A DNA stretch of 64,000 bases from Pseudomonadota bacterium (GCA_026398735.1 JAPLSH010000003.1:62001-126000), one strand, 5' to 3'; counted from the first letter of the stretch, positions 51,453 to 60,022 are shown. Notes: a model not told the origin generated them from the letters alone. Made by a program: numbers and translations.

Positions 51453-54208
51453 GCACGTCAGCACCGCTGATCCTGGTCGATGGATCGTCTTATCTCTATC
51501 GCGCGTTTCATGCGATGCCGCCGTTCACCAATAGTCGTGGCGAACCCACGGGCGCGGTAACTGGCGTACTCAACATGCTGCAACGCTATGAGCGCGAGCA
51601 CGCTGGCGCTCGGGTGGTGGTGGTGTTTGATGCACCGGGACGCACCTTTCGTGACGACCTGTACGCACAGTACAAGGCGCACCGCCCGCCCATGCCCGAT
51701 GATCTGCGCGCGCAGATTGATCCGCTGTTACAGGCCGTGCAGGCGCTGGGCTTTCCGCTGCTGCGGATCAGCGGCGTAGAAGCAGACGATGTCATCGGCA
51801 CGCTGGCGCGGCGTGCAGCCGATGCCGGTGAGCAAGTGCTCATCTCCACGGGCGACAAAGACATGGCGCAGTTGGTGGACGCGCATATCACGCTGATCAA
51901 CACCATGAGCAACTCGCGGCTGGACCGCGAAGGCGTCAAAGCCAAGTTTGATGTGTGGCCCGAGCAGATCATCGATTATCTGGCGCTGATCGGCGATAGC
52001 AGCGACAACATTCCCGGCATCGACAAAGTGGGCCCCAAGACCGCTGCCAAGTGGCTGGCGCAGTACCACACGCTGGATGCGATCGTAGCCAACGCGGCCG
52101 ACATCGGCGGCAAGGTCGGCGAGAACCTGCGCGCAGGCCTTGAGACACTGGCCCTGTCGCGGCAATTGGCCACCATCCAACTGGATGTGACGCTGCCCGA
52201 CGAACACCTGGACTTCACGCGTCGTCCAGTAGACGAAGCTGCGCTGCGCGCGCTGCATGCTCAGTTAGAAATCAAGATGCTGCTGTCGGCCATAGAGGGC
52301 GGCGCAGCGCCAGTGGCCAGCGCCAGCAGGATCAGCAGCGCCGAACCAGCACAGCCTGCAGCCGCTGCACCACAAGCCGACAGTGCCTTGGGTGCGTTGC
52401 CGCGCCATTACGAAACGGTATTAACCCAAGAGCAGCTGCAAACCTGGCTCGATCGACTGGCTGTAGCACCGCTGATCGCCTTTGACACCGAGACCACTAG
52501 CCTGGACTACCGGGAGGCACGCATCGTCGGAGTGTCTTTTAGTGTGACGCCGGGTGAGGCAACCTATGTGCCGCTTGCGCATGTGTATCCAGGCGCACCG
52601 GATCAACTCGATCGCGACACCACCTTGGCGCTACTTAAGCCCCTACTGGAAGATGCCGCGCTGCCCAAGGTGGGTCATCACCTCAAGTACGACGCGCATG
52701 TGTTGGCCAACCACGGCATCGTGCTGCGCGGCATGCGTTACGACACCATGCTCGAGTCCTATGTTTGGAATAGCGTGGCCACGCGCCACGACATGGACTC
52801 CTGTGCTGCGCTGTATCTGGGCATTACCACCATCAAATATGAAGAGGTGGCCGGCAAGGGCGCCAAGCAAATCGGCTTTGATCAAGTGGCCATCGAGCAA
52901 GCGGCGCCCTATGCCGCCGAAGACGCGGACGTGACGCTGCGCCTGCACCAAACATTGCACGCCCGGTTGCAGGGCGAGCCTGGCCTACTGGCGCTGTGTG
53001 ATGAACTTGAGCAGCCGTTAGTCGCTGTGCTGCTGGCGATGGAAGAGCGCGGTGTGCTGGTAGATGGCGCGCTACTGCGCATCCAGAGCGGCGAGATCGG
53101 CCGCACCCTGCTCGATCTGCAGACTCGCGCCCACACTGCCGCAGGCGGAGAGTTCAACCTCGATTCGCCCAAGCAGTTACAGCACATCCTGTTTGATCGG
53201 CTGGGCATTGCACCACTGCGCAAGACACCCACCGGTCAACCTTCTACCGCCGAAGACGTGCTCGAGGAACTCGCCGATGCGCATGAGCTGCCACGGTTGA
53301 TCCTTGAGTACCGCGGCTTGGCAAAGCTCAAGTCGACCTACACCGATTCGCTGCCCTTGCAGCTGGATCCGCAATCAGGTCGCATCCATACCAGCTATCA
53401 CCAAGCGGTAGCAGCCACCGGGCGCTTATCCTCCACCGACCCGAACCTGCAGAACATTCCGATACGCACACCCGAAGGCCGGCGCATCCGGCAGGCCTTT
53501 ATTGCCCCACCGGGTTATGTGTTGATGGCCGCCGACTACTCGCAGATTGAACTGCGCATCATGGCGCACCTGTCCGGTGATCCGGATCTGCTGCGTGCGT
53601 TTGCTGCAGGCCGTGATATTCACCAGGCCACTGCCGCAGAGGTGTTCGGCGTGCCGCTGGACGAAGTCAGTGCAGACCAACGTCGCTCGGCCAAGGCAAT
53701 TAACTTCGGCCTCATCTACGGCATGTCGGCTTTTGGTCTTGCGCGGCAACTGGGTATCGATCGCGGTTCGGCCGCACGCTATGTGGATCTGTACTTCCAG
53801 CGCTACCCGGGCGTGAAGCAGTTCATGGATCGCACCCGTGAACAGGCCAAGCAACTGGGCTATGTGGAAACAGTGCGCGGTCGCCGGCTGTATCTACCCG
53901 AGATCCGTTCCCGTAATCGTCAGCAACAGCAGTACGCCGAGCGCAGTGCCATCAACGCGCCCATGCAAGGCACTGCGGCCGACATCATCAAGCAGGCCAT
54001 GATCAACGTAGAGGGCCTATTAACTGGCGATGCGCTGCCGGCCCGGCTGATCATGCAAGTGCATGACGAGCTGGTGTTGGAAGTGCGCGCCGATGCGGTT
54101 GAGCAGATCAAATCTGCCGTGCGCGACGCCATGGTGGCCGCCGGGTCGCTGCGAGTGCCGCTGCAGGTGGAAATCGGCGTCGGTGCCAACTGGGATGAAG
54201 CTCACTAA
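51449..54208 (+). CDS. polA: DNA polymerase I
   Basis: 919 aa from a TTG at 51449 (GGAGAA upstream; overlap with lptM). Flap/5'-3' nuclease domain (1-290: LILVDGSSYLYRAFHAMPPF, ISTGDKDMAQLV), 3'-5' proofreading domain with the acidic residues in place (IAFDTETTSLDY; YAAEDADVTLRL), and the family A polymerase domain: MAADYSQIELRIMAHLSGD, RRSAKAINFGLIYGMSAFGLA and MQVHDELVLEV. Proofreading looks intact, unlike in some Gram-positives. It works in lagging-strand maturation and repair. Confidence 0.97.
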   Translation: MSTSAPLILVDGSSYLYRAFHAMPPFTNSRGEPTGAVTGVLNMLQRYEREHAGARVVVVFDAPGRTFRDDLYAQYKAHRPPMPDDLRAQIDPLLQAVQALGFPLLRISGVEADDVIGTLARRAADAGEQVLISTGDKDMAQLVDAHITLINTMSNSRLDREGVKAKFDVWPEQIIDYLALIGDSSDNIPGIDKVGPKTAAKWLAQYHTLDAIVANAADIGGKVGENLRAGLETLALSRQLATIQLDVTLPDEHLDFTRRPVDEAALRALHAQLEIKMLLSAIEGGAAPVASASRISSAEPAQPAAAAPQADSALGALPRHYETVLTQEQLQTWLDRLAVAPLIAFDTETTSLDYREARIVGVSFSVTPGEATYVPLAHVYPGAPDQLDRDTTLALLKPLLEDAALPKVGHHLKYDAHVLANHGIVLRGMRYDTMLESYVWNSVATRHDMDSCAALYLGITTIKYEEVAGKGAKQIGFDQVAIEQAAPYAAEDADVTLRLHQTLHARLQGEPGLLALCDELEQPLVAVLLAMEERGVLVDGALLRIQSGEIGRTLLDLQTRAHTAAGGEFNLDSPKQLQHILFDRLGIAPLRKTPTGQPSTAEDVLEELADAHELPRLILEYRGLAKLKSTYTDSLPLQLDPQSGRIHTSYHQAVAATGRLSSTDPNLQNIPIRTPEGRRIRQAFIAPPGYVLMAADYSQIELRIMAHLSGDPDLLRAFAAGRDIHQATAAEVFGVPLDEVSADQRRSAKAINFGLIYGMSAFGLARQLGIDRGSAARYVDLYFQRYPGVKQFMDRTREQAKQLGYVETVRGRRLYLPEIRSRNRQQQQYAERSAINAPMQGTAADIIKQAMINVEGLLTGDALPARLIMQVHDELVLEVRADAVEQIKSAVRDAMVAAGSLRVPLQVEIGVGANWDEAH

Positions 54209-54268
54209 GCAGCATAACAATTCGGAAAAACCGAAACGTCGTGCACATAAAACCTAGCTAATCTGACC

Positions 54269-54295
54269 GAACTTTGAGCCAGAGGTATGGTCTGA
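54269..54295 (+). promoter_or_regulatory. Sigma-E (RpoE/AlgU)-type promoter
   Basis: GAACTT (54269-54274), then exactly 16 bp, then TCTGA (54291-54295): an exact match to the sigma-E/AlgU promoter consensus. The expected transcript start is near 54301. There is no open reading frame of note downstream before the terminator, which ends around 54406. Confidence 0.8.
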
Positions 54296-54300
54296 TTCAT

Positions 54301-54406
54301 TGAGTGTGATGAACACTCCCCGTTTCTCTCCCTGAGCGGGCGGGTCTCTGGCATACCCTGCCAAGACTCTTTCACCCCGGTGCCGTCATCGGGGTTTTTA
54401 TTTTTT
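54301..54406 (+). ncRNA. Predicted sigma-E-dependent small RNA at the polA-engB locus
   Basis: About 100 nt between a sigma-E promoter and an intrinsic terminator. Predicted structure: 5' hairpin GAGTGT/GATGA/ACACTC (54302-54318), then a C/U-rich, mostly single-stranded part (CCCGTTTCTCTCCCT; anti-Shine-Dalgarno type), a hairpin TGGCA/TACCC/TGCCA (54349-54363), and the terminator hairpin. Spot 42 (E. coli) and the sigma-22-dependent ErsA (Pseudomonas) come from the same polA-engB interval. This is probably a functional analogue of ErsA, regulating envelope or sugar genes with Hfq; sequence identity with either was not checked. Confidence 0.75.
54375..54406 (+). terminator. Intrinsic terminator of the small RNA
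   Basis: CCCCGGTG / CCGT loop / CATCGGGG (one G-T pair) followed by TTTTTATTTTTT, a strong rho-independent terminator on the + strand. Its T-tract overlaps the 3' end of engB, which is on the other strand. Confidence 0.92.
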
Positions 54407-54994
54407 GGGGCCGCCTTGCGCGCACCAACGCTTGAGCACTGCACGGGCCTCATCGAGGCCCGTGCGCTTCAAAGCAGAAAACAACTGCACGCCGCCAATA
54501 CCCTCCAGCTGCGCCTGCGTATCGCGCAGCACCTTGATGCCGCCGGAGTGAGTCAGCTGATCGGACTTGCTGAGCAGCACATGCAGACTCTCGGCTGGTA
54601 GCCCAGACCAATCCAGCAGTTCCAGATCTTTGTCTTGAACGCCGCGGCGCGAATCCACCACCAGCATCAAGCCGCCGAAGCATTCGCGCACCCGCAGCCC
54701 ATCGATCATGGGACCCCACTTGGCACGCACTTCGCCAGGGGCGTCGGCATGTCCGTAGCCAGGCAGGTCAACCAGCCGCCGCTCCGGCAACAACTCGAAA
54801 TAGTTAAGCAGTTGGGTACGGCCCGGCGTCTTGCTGGTGCGCGCCAGACCTTTGCGCGCCAAGATGGCGTTGATGGCCGTTGATTTGCCGGAATTGGACC
54901 GACCAGCGATCGCTACGTCCAACCCCCGATCGGGCGGAAACTGGCCTGCGCCTGCCACACTGAGCAGGAACTTCACATTTGGGAACAGACTCAC
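54398..54994 (-). CDS. engB: Ribosome-assembly GTPase EngB (YsxC/YihA)
   Basis: 198 aa, typical length. G1 VAIAGRSNSGKST, G2 region KTPGRTQLLNYF, G3 LVDLPGYGHAD, G4 LLSKSDQL, G5 FSALKRTG. It helps assembly of the 50S subunit. It is convergent with polA, and the small RNA is encoded in the gap. Start at 54994 (MSLFPNVKFLLSVAGAGQFPPDRG), divergent from cytochrome c4 across 75 bp. Confidence 0.95.
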   Translation of the reverse strand: MSLFPNVKFLLSVAGAGQFPPDRGLDVAIAGRSNSGKSTAINAILARKGLARTSKTPGRTQLLNYFELLPERRLVDLPGYGHADAPGEVRAKWGPMIDGLRVRECFGGLMLVVDSRRGVQDKDLELLDWSGLPAESLHVLLSKSDQLTHSGGIKVLRDTQAQLEGIGGVQLFSALKRTGLDEARAVLKRWCAQGGPKK

Positions 54995-55069
54995 AGGGCG
55001 GCCGCCTTTTGGCTGGGCGGCTTAGTGTACAATCTCGCGGCTTTTTAACGTTGCCGGAGCCTCAGGCCG

Positions 55070-55765
55070 ATGACTATTTATACGCTGCCCGTGACCCGTA
55101 TCGCCCCTCGCCTTGCTGCGCTTGCCGCCGCCTGCTTTGCGGTGCTGCTGCTGGCCCAACCCGTCGCCGCTGCGCAAACAGCCGCCGTCGTCAAGGGTTC
55201 GGCCGAAGCCGGTGCCGCCAAAGCCGTTGCCTGCACAGCCTGCCACGGTCCCAATGGCAATAGCGCCAACCCCGAGTGGCCGCGCCTTGCGGGCCAGAAT
55301 GCCGCCTATCTCACAGAACAGATCAAGCTGGTCCGTGATGCCAAGCGCAATATCTTGCTGATGGCCGGTATCGCCAACGCGCTCAGCGACCAGGATATCG
55401 CCGACATCGCCGCCTATTTCTCGACGCAGACGCCTGTCGGCTTGGAAGCCAATGCCGGCACTTGGCAGGCTGGCGCCAAGCTGTATCGCAACGGCGATGC
55501 AACCCGTGGCATTCCTGCCTGCATGGCTTGCCACGGCCCTGGCGCGCGTGGCAACCCTGCGGCTGGCTATCCGGCACTGCGTGCGCAGCACGGCACCTAC
55601 ACGGCCAAGCAGCTGGCCGATTACGCCTCGCTGGCGCGCTACACCAAGGATGACAAGGGTCAGATGCAGGGCAGCGCCAACAGCGTAATGATGCAAGCCA
55701 TCGCGTCGCGTCTTACCGAGAGCGATCGCAACAGTCTGGCTAGCTATCTGCAGGGCATTCGCTAA
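55070..55765 (+). CDS. Diheme cytochrome c4
   Basis: 231 aa with signal peptide (LAALAAACFAVLLLAQPVAAAQ). Two heme c sites: CTACHGPNGNSANPEWPRLAGQN and CMACHGPGARGNPAAGYPALRAQHGTY, with axial Met in MLLMAGIANALS-like and MQGSANSVM segments. It is a periplasmic electron carrier, feeding cytochrome c oxidases. The polA-engB-cytochrome c4-dsbA order is the same as in pseudomonads. A TACAAT hexamer at 55027-55032 may be its -10 box; dsbA follows 9 bp later. Confidence 0.93.
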   Translation: MTIYTLPVTRIAPRLAALAAACFAVLLLAQPVAAAQTAAVVKGSAEAGAAKAVACTACHGPNGNSANPEWPRLAGQNAAYLTEQIKLVRDAKRNILLMAGIANALSDQDIADIAAYFSTQTPVGLEANAGTWQAGAKLYRNGDATRGIPACMACHGPGARGNPAAGYPALRAQHGTYTAKQLADYASLARYTKDDKGQMQGSANSVMMQAIASRLTESDRNSLASYLQGIR

Positions 55766-55774
55766 AGGAATGTG

Positions 55775-56584
55775 ATGAAAAAGGCGCTGCTGCTGACGCT
55801 GGTCACGGGCCTGCTGCTTGTGGGCTGCGGCAAAAAGGCGCCTGAGTCCGCAGTTGATGTTGCAGCTGCACAGCAGCGCAGCGCCGCTGCCAGTGCCGCC
55901 ACCGAAAAGCTGGCGGCCGATGCGGGCAGCGAAACCAGCGACCGTGCTGATCCCACCCTCGAACGCGTGGCAGCACTACCCGAGTCCGGCCAATTGCCCG
56001 GTGGCAAGTGGAAAGCCGGTCAGCACTATCTGCCGGTCGTGCCTGCCCAAGGCACCAGCGCTCAGCCCGGCGATGTCGAAGTCCTCGAAGTGTTCTGGTT
56101 CGGTTGCGGCCACTGCTATGCGCTGGATCCGTTCCTAGAGAACTGGCTCAAGAGCAAGCCGGCTTACATCAAGTTCGTGCGCGTGCCAGTGATGTGGGGA
56201 CCGGTGCATCGTGCCCACGCGCGGCTGTTCTATACCCTGCAGGCATTGGGTCAGCTCGATTCGCTGTTCGGCCCCACGTTCGACGAGATTCAAACACGCA
56301 ACAACCCGCTGGTAGATGCCGACGAAGGCAAGACGCTCAAAATGCAGTTGGCCTATGCACGCAGCAAGGGCATTGCCGAGACAGACTTCAATCGCGAGTA
56401 CAACGGGTTCTTCGTCAATCAGGCGCTGCAACGTGCCGACGATGTGACGCGCCGTTACAAGGTCGAAGGCGTGCCGAGCATCGTGATTAACGGCAAATAC
56501 CAAACCGATGTGGCCATGGCCGGCGGCCATGAGCAGCTGATCGCGCTCATCAACGACATGGCTGCAGCCGAGAAGAAGCGCTGA
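55775..56584 (+). CDS. dsbA: Thiol:disulfide oxidoreductase DsbA, lipoprotein form
   Basis: 269 aa, longer than usual (about 210). The N-terminus MKKALLLTLVTGLLLVGCGKKAPES has a lipobox, so the mature protein should be lipid-anchored, with a roughly 55-residue Ala/Asp/Ser-rich linker. The thioredoxin-fold core has FWFGCGHCYALDPF (active site CGHC) and cis-Pro in VEGVPSIVINGKY. It introduces disulfides into periplasmic proteins, cytochromes c included. I chose ATG 55775 (AAAGGA SD) over the GTG directly before it. Confidence 0.92.
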   Translation: MKKALLLTLVTGLLLVGCGKKAPESAVDVAAAQQRSAAASAATEKLAADAGSETSDRADPTLERVAALPESGQLPGGKWKAGQHYLPVVPAQGTSAQPGDVEVLEVFWFGCGHCYALDPFLENWLKSKPAYIKFVRVPVMWGPVHRAHARLFYTLQALGQLDSLFGPTFDEIQTRNNPLVDADEGKTLKMQLAYARSKGIAETDFNREYNGFFVNQALQRADDVTRRYKVEGVPSIVINGKYQTDVAMAGGHEQLIALINDMAAAEKKR

Positions 56585-56611
56585 CGGCGCCGGGCGCCGC
56601 GCGTTACGCCC

Positions 56612-57586
56612 ATGCTGACCGTCTACGCGCCAGGACCACAGGGCCTGCGGCAACTCGATCGCAGCGTCGGTGCCCCCATCGAAGAAGAAGCGATCTGGCT
56701 CGACCTGCTCGAGCCGCGCATCGAAGAAGAGCGCCTGGTTGAAACACGACTGGGCGTTGAAGTGCCTACACGCGAAGAGATGCGTGAGATCGAGTCGTCG
56801 AGCCGGCTGTATGAAGACGGCGGAGCGTTATATCTGACCGCTACTGTGGTCACCAAGCTCGACAGTGATCTGCCAGAGAACGCGCAGATCACGTTCATTC
56901 TTAAAGGCTCGCGTCTGGTCACCAACCGGTATGCAGACCCGCTGCCCTTCCGACGTTTTGTGGCCTTTGCCGAGCGCCACCCCGCTGCGTGCAACAGCGC
57001 GCCGGCTATTTTTGTCGGCCTGCTCGAGTCCATCGTCAACCGTATCGCCGATGTCATCGAGCGCATCAGCTCTGACATTGACCAGTCTTCAGCCGAAGTG
57101 TTTGGTACGCAGCGCAAAGGCACCAAGGCTAAGGCGCGCGACTTTCGCAAAGTGCTGCAGCGCATTGGCCAAGGCGGCGAACTGATCGCCAAGGCGCGCG
57201 AGAGTCTGGCCAGCCTGTCGCGGCTGCTGGCCTTCGTCGAACAGTCCACCGATCCGCTGCCGGCCGATGTGCAGGTGCGCTTGCAGACCTTATCCAAGGA
57301 CGTGGTGGCGATGAGCGATCACGCAGGGTTTTTGGGCACCAACCTCAACTTCATCCTCGATGCCACGCTGGGCATGATCAACATCGACCAGAACAACATC
57401 CTGAAGATCTTCTCGGTGGCGACCGTGTTCCTGCTGCCACCGTCGGTGATTGCCGGCATCTTCGGCATGAACTTTGCGCACATGCCAGGCCTGCAGCAAC
57501 CGTGGGGCTTTGGCGTGGCGATCGCTGCCATGGTGGTGTCGGCTGTCGGGCCCTACTTGTGGTTCCGGCAGCGCGGGTGGTTGTAA
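56612..57586 (+). CDS. corA: CorA-type magnesium/divalent cation transporter
   Basis: 324 aa. Long N-terminal cytoplasmic alpha/beta domain (EEAIWLDLLEPRIEEERLVE...), a long helical stalk, and two C-terminal membrane helices with the signature GMN in IFGMNFAHMPGLQQPWGFGV followed by the last helix VAIAAMVVSAVGPYLWFRQRGWL. Pentameric Mg2+ (also Co2+) uptake channel. Downstream of dsbA by 27 bp; it converges with a WEGD-motif gene across 6 bp. Confidence 0.93.
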   Translation: MLTVYAPGPQGLRQLDRSVGAPIEEEAIWLDLLEPRIEEERLVETRLGVEVPTREEMREIESSSRLYEDGGALYLTATVVTKLDSDLPENAQITFILKGSRLVTNRYADPLPFRRFVAFAERHPAACNSAPAIFVGLLESIVNRIADVIERISSDIDQSSAEVFGTQRKGTKAKARDFRKVLQRIGQGGELIAKARESLASLSRLLAFVEQSTDPLPADVQVRLQTLSKDVVAMSDHAGFLGTNLNFILDATLGMINIDQNNILKIFSVATVFLLPPSVIAGIFGMNFAHMPGLQQPWGFGVAIAAMVVSAVGPYLWFRQRGWL

Positions 57587-57592
57587 GCGCTG

Positions 57593-58363
57593 TCAGCGCG
57601 GCGGTGCGTACTCGCGCAGCGGATACTCCAACAGCTTTTCCGAGCATTCTTCTTCCGGCAGTTCGGTGCCAGGCGGCTGACGTTTGAACAGTACGCGCGT
57701 AGTAAAGGCACTGCGGTAATACGCGGCATCTTCTATATGCAGCACGTCTTCTAGCGTGTTGGCATCTACCAGCCGTAGACGCTCAGTGATTTTCATTGCG
57801 GGTGATTGCGGCAAGCCGCTGGCGTGTATCCATTGCCGGCCATTAAAGCCTGCCGTGTCGATGACCAGCATGTCGCCTTCCCACCGTCCCGACGAATAGC
57901 CTTCCCAGGTCGGGTCTGCATCTGCATCGAGCTTGAGCGGCCCATCCAAAAACACATGCCGCACCACATGACGATGCTGGCTGAATAGCGTGACCTTGAC
58001 CGGCGCCTGCGTCAGCAGGAAAGGCGCATCGGTGAACATCAATCGCGGCGTGCCTGGCGGCAGACATCGATCCGCAGGGTCTGTTTGACCGCGCAGTTGC
58101 TTCTGGCCTGCAGGTGTAAGCACTGGCGCCTTGCCTTCGATGGTGCGCAGTTGCGTGACGGGTGCCGCCAAACGCCAGATGCCCGACAACCGTGGTCGCG
58201 TCCGTTCGGCTTCAATAGCGGCTCGTGACTTATCAGCGGCAGCTTGCAGAGCCGCACGTGCAGCCGTTTCACGCGGCTGAGAGGAAGGCGCTTGCGCATG
58301 AGCCATCGTGCTAGCGCCCAGCATCAGCACTGCGGCCACGCGTACGAATGAAAGGTATGTCAT
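57593..58363 (-). CDS. Secreted WEGD-motif protein (unknown function), copy 2
   Basis: 256 aa with signal peptide (VRVAAVLMLGASTMAHAQ). Core: LSGIWRLAAPVTQLR, RCLPPGTPRLMFTDAPFLLTQAPVKV, RHVVRHVFLDGPLKLDADADPTWEGYSSGRWEGDMLVIDTAGFNGRQW, MKITERLRLVDANTLEDVLHIEDAAYY. The motif RWEGDMLVIDT matches the other three WEGD proteins here. Function unknown. It lies 9 bp downstream of another copy on the same strand, so the pair is an operon. Confidence 0.72.
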   Translation of the reverse strand: MTYLSFVRVAAVLMLGASTMAHAQAPSSQPRETAARAALQAAADKSRAAIEAERTRPRLSGIWRLAAPVTQLRTIEGKAPVLTPAGQKQLRGQTDPADRCLPPGTPRLMFTDAPFLLTQAPVKVTLFSQHRHVVRHVFLDGPLKLDADADPTWEGYSSGRWEGDMLVIDTAGFNGRQWIHASGLPQSPAMKITERLRLVDANTLEDVLHIEDAAYYRSAFTTRVLFKRQPPGTELPEEECSEKLLEYPLREYAPPR

Positions 58364-58372
58364 ACGCGGCTC

Positions 58373-59155
58373 CTAGTTGCGACGCAGCTTGCCGGCTGCA
58401 TCGGACTTGTTGCGGTTGTTCTCTTCGCAGACGTACTCGGCCAAGCGTGCCTCCGGTGCCCAGCGAAACTGGGCACGCGCCGTCCACGCATGCGCATAAG
58501 TGCGCGGGTCATCGATCGTGAAATCCACCTCGAGCAGATCCGGTGCGCGCTTGCGGTAGCGCTCGGTGACCTTCATGTCGCTGCTCTTGGGGCGGCCTTC
58601 TTCATCGACCTGCGTATAGCCATTGAGGTGCGTAGTGACCACCACCAGCTGGTCTCCCTCCCAATGCCCCACCGAATAACCCAGGTAGCTAAGCGGCCAG
58701 CCCGCCGGCGCCTCGGTTCGATCCATGTGGATGATGCGGTAGTTATGCATCACCTCGATGGCGATCATCGTCAGTCCCGGGGTCTGAACGATGTCCAACG
58801 GATAGGGCACCGCCACCACCCGCGGCACGCCGCTGGGCAGGCAGTTGGCGTTCGGGTCAAACAGCGGCTCACCCCGCGCCTCGGCAGCAGTGCGGTTGTC
58901 AAAGAACGCACGCGCCCAAGGCAGGAAGGGTGTGGGCGAGCCGTCCATCGGCATGATGGAGCGGTTGCTGCTCTGCGACAGCCAAGTGCCCGAGATATTG
59001 GGCACCGAATCAGGCACACGGATATCACGCCGGGCCAAATCACCCATCGCCTGGGGCGGCGGTGCGCCAGCCCGCAACTGCGCCTGTGACGGCGCGCTAA
59101 AAACCAGCAGAGCGCCTATCGCAGCGCCCCAAAATAGCGATGATCGAGTGTCCAT
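58373..59155 (-). CDS. Secreted WEGD-motif protein (unknown function), copy 3
   Basis: 260 aa with signal peptide (SLFWGAAIGALLVFSAPSQAQ). Core: VPNISGTWLSQSSN, NCLPSGVPRVVAVPYPLDIVQTPGLTMIAIEVMHNYRIIHMDRTEAP, LSYLGYSVGHWEGDQLVVVTTHLNGYT, MKVTERYRKRAPDLLEVDFTIDDPRTYAHAWTARAQF. Same plan as the copy downstream (C-P-x-G-x-PR-x near the centre, then W-E-G-D). First gene of the two-gene unit, close to the tRNA-Arg gene on the opposite strand. Confidence 0.72.
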   Translation of the reverse strand: MDTRSSLFWGAAIGALLVFSAPSQAQLRAGAPPPQAMGDLARRDIRVPDSVPNISGTWLSQSSNRSIMPMDGSPTPFLPWARAFFDNRTAAEARGEPLFDPNANCLPSGVPRVVAVPYPLDIVQTPGLTMIAIEVMHNYRIIHMDRTEAPAGWPLSYLGYSVGHWEGDQLVVVTTHLNGYTQVDEEGRPKSSDMKVTERYRKRAPDLLEVDFTIDDPRTYAHAWTARAQFRWAPEARLAEYVCEENNRNKSDAAGKLRRN

Positions 59156-59196
59156 GTGCCCCCCGCAGTCGAATCCGGTATCCTCGCCCGCTCAAT

Positions 59197-59273
59197 GCGC
59201 CTGTAGCTCAGCTGGATAGAGTACTGCCCTCCGAAGGCAGGGGTCGTGAGTTCGAATCTCGCCAGGCGCACCA
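59197..59273 (+). tRNA. tRNA-Arg (anticodon CCG)
   Basis: 77 nt with encoded CCA. Acceptor arms GCGCCTG and CAGGCGC pair fully, D-arm with GCTCAGCTGGATAGAGT, anticodon stem CTGCC/GGCAG with loop CTCCGAA (anticodon CCG, reading the Arg codon CGG), T-arm with GTGAG TTCGAAT CTCGC. It is followed at once by a strong terminator and lies at the left edge of the repeat-bordered accessory region. Confidence 0.96.
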
Positions 59274-59468
59274 CATCAAAGTAAAAGACCGGCCTCGAGC
59301 CGGTCTTTTACTTTGATTGGCCTGTTCAGCGTGACACAACCAGGATTGCGATATGCCGGGTCGTGAGTTCGACAGCCGGCCTCAGGCTGGCTGGACGCCG
59401 GAGCGCATCGCGCGACGGCGGTCCCGAGCAGCGCGAGGGACGAGCGGCGAAGCCGCGAGCAATCTCGC
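59267..59468. repeat. tRNA-linked repeat, copy 1
   Basis: About 200 bp directly after the tRNA: terminator hairpin, a unique linker, then a T-arm-like word GGGTCGTGAGTTCGA (59358-59372) that copies the tRNA-Arg T-arm, an 88-bp GC-rich segment (59373-59460, with GACGGCGGTCCCGAGC and GAGCGGCGAAGCCGCGAGC), and AATCTCGC (59461-59468). It looks like a tRNA 3' half with a small element inserted in its T-loop. Copy 2 lies about 1.3 kb downstream. Confidence 0.85.
59277..59315 (+). terminator. Terminator of tRNA-Arg, perfect 17-bp stem
   Basis: A perfect 17-bp inverted repeat (59277-59293 and 59299-59315) with a 5-nt loop CTCGA; the stem holds GACCGGC/GCCGGTC and its 3' arm carries TTTTA. A near copy with two changed stem bases stands in the second repeat at 60593-60631. 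Confidence 0.9.
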
Positions 59469-59475
59469 ACAGCGC

Positions 59476-60022
59476 GAAACCAAATAAAACAGCTGCTGAT
59501 TTTTAGTTATGCGTATGACGCAAAGCCAAGGAAAAGCGGTTCCTGCTAGTACCCCAACTCGTAACCCGTTTCGCCCAAAGCAACTCGAGCGCATCACACA
59601 CATTAGTCGCCGCACACAAGCCGGCACGAAGAGTGAATGCAATAAACACCTGTAACCGGAGGTTGCCCACTAAATCGAGCAGACCCCATGACCGGTAATC
59701 AAATAATCTGCAGAACCAATGCACATAAAAACAACAACCTAGGCGAGCCAGCAATAACCATTTTGACCCAAAAATCGGTGTTTTTGGATACTTCAGCTGA
59801 TGCGAATTAAACCAAATCATCTTATTCTTAAAAATTAACAAAATAACTCTCAATTAAAGTTTCCGGCGAGCAAATTCCCAAATCGTGAGCGTTATTCGGC
59901 ATTTTATTGGTCGGCGCTAAAAATCGTAGCTTTGTAAGCCACTATAAATCAAGCCGAGAGCAAAGTGGCGTAAGCGAATTTTACAATTTTAGACTTAATT
60001 ATTAAAAGGTAAGGGTTAATTC
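59476..60022. other. AT-rich 547-bp stretch without a credible gene
   Basis: Base composition falls sharply against the flanks (A-runs, AATTAA words). A 116-codon minus-strand frame at 59503-59853 exists but has no start signal and an unlikely composition (many Trp, Cys, Arg), so it is not called. The stretch holds the A/T-rich promoter region of the zinc-ribbon gene that starts at 60023. No tRNA, hairpin or insertion-sequence end was recognised. Confidence 0.5.

Noticed and set aside
54209-54400. Direct Spot 42 gene
   Set aside because: Position matches, but the sigma-E promoter and sequence do not resemble E. coli Spot 42; the more general label of a small RNA, ErsA-like, is used.
59503-59853. 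116-codon minus-strand open frame in the AT-rich gap
   Set aside because: No ribosome site, many Trp/Cys/Arg codons and no recognisable domain; described as part of an intergenic stretch instead.
59480-60022. Integron attC-like site near the AT-rich insert
   Set aside because: I looked for paired GTTRRRY and RYYYAAC core sites and found none that fold; no integrase is present.
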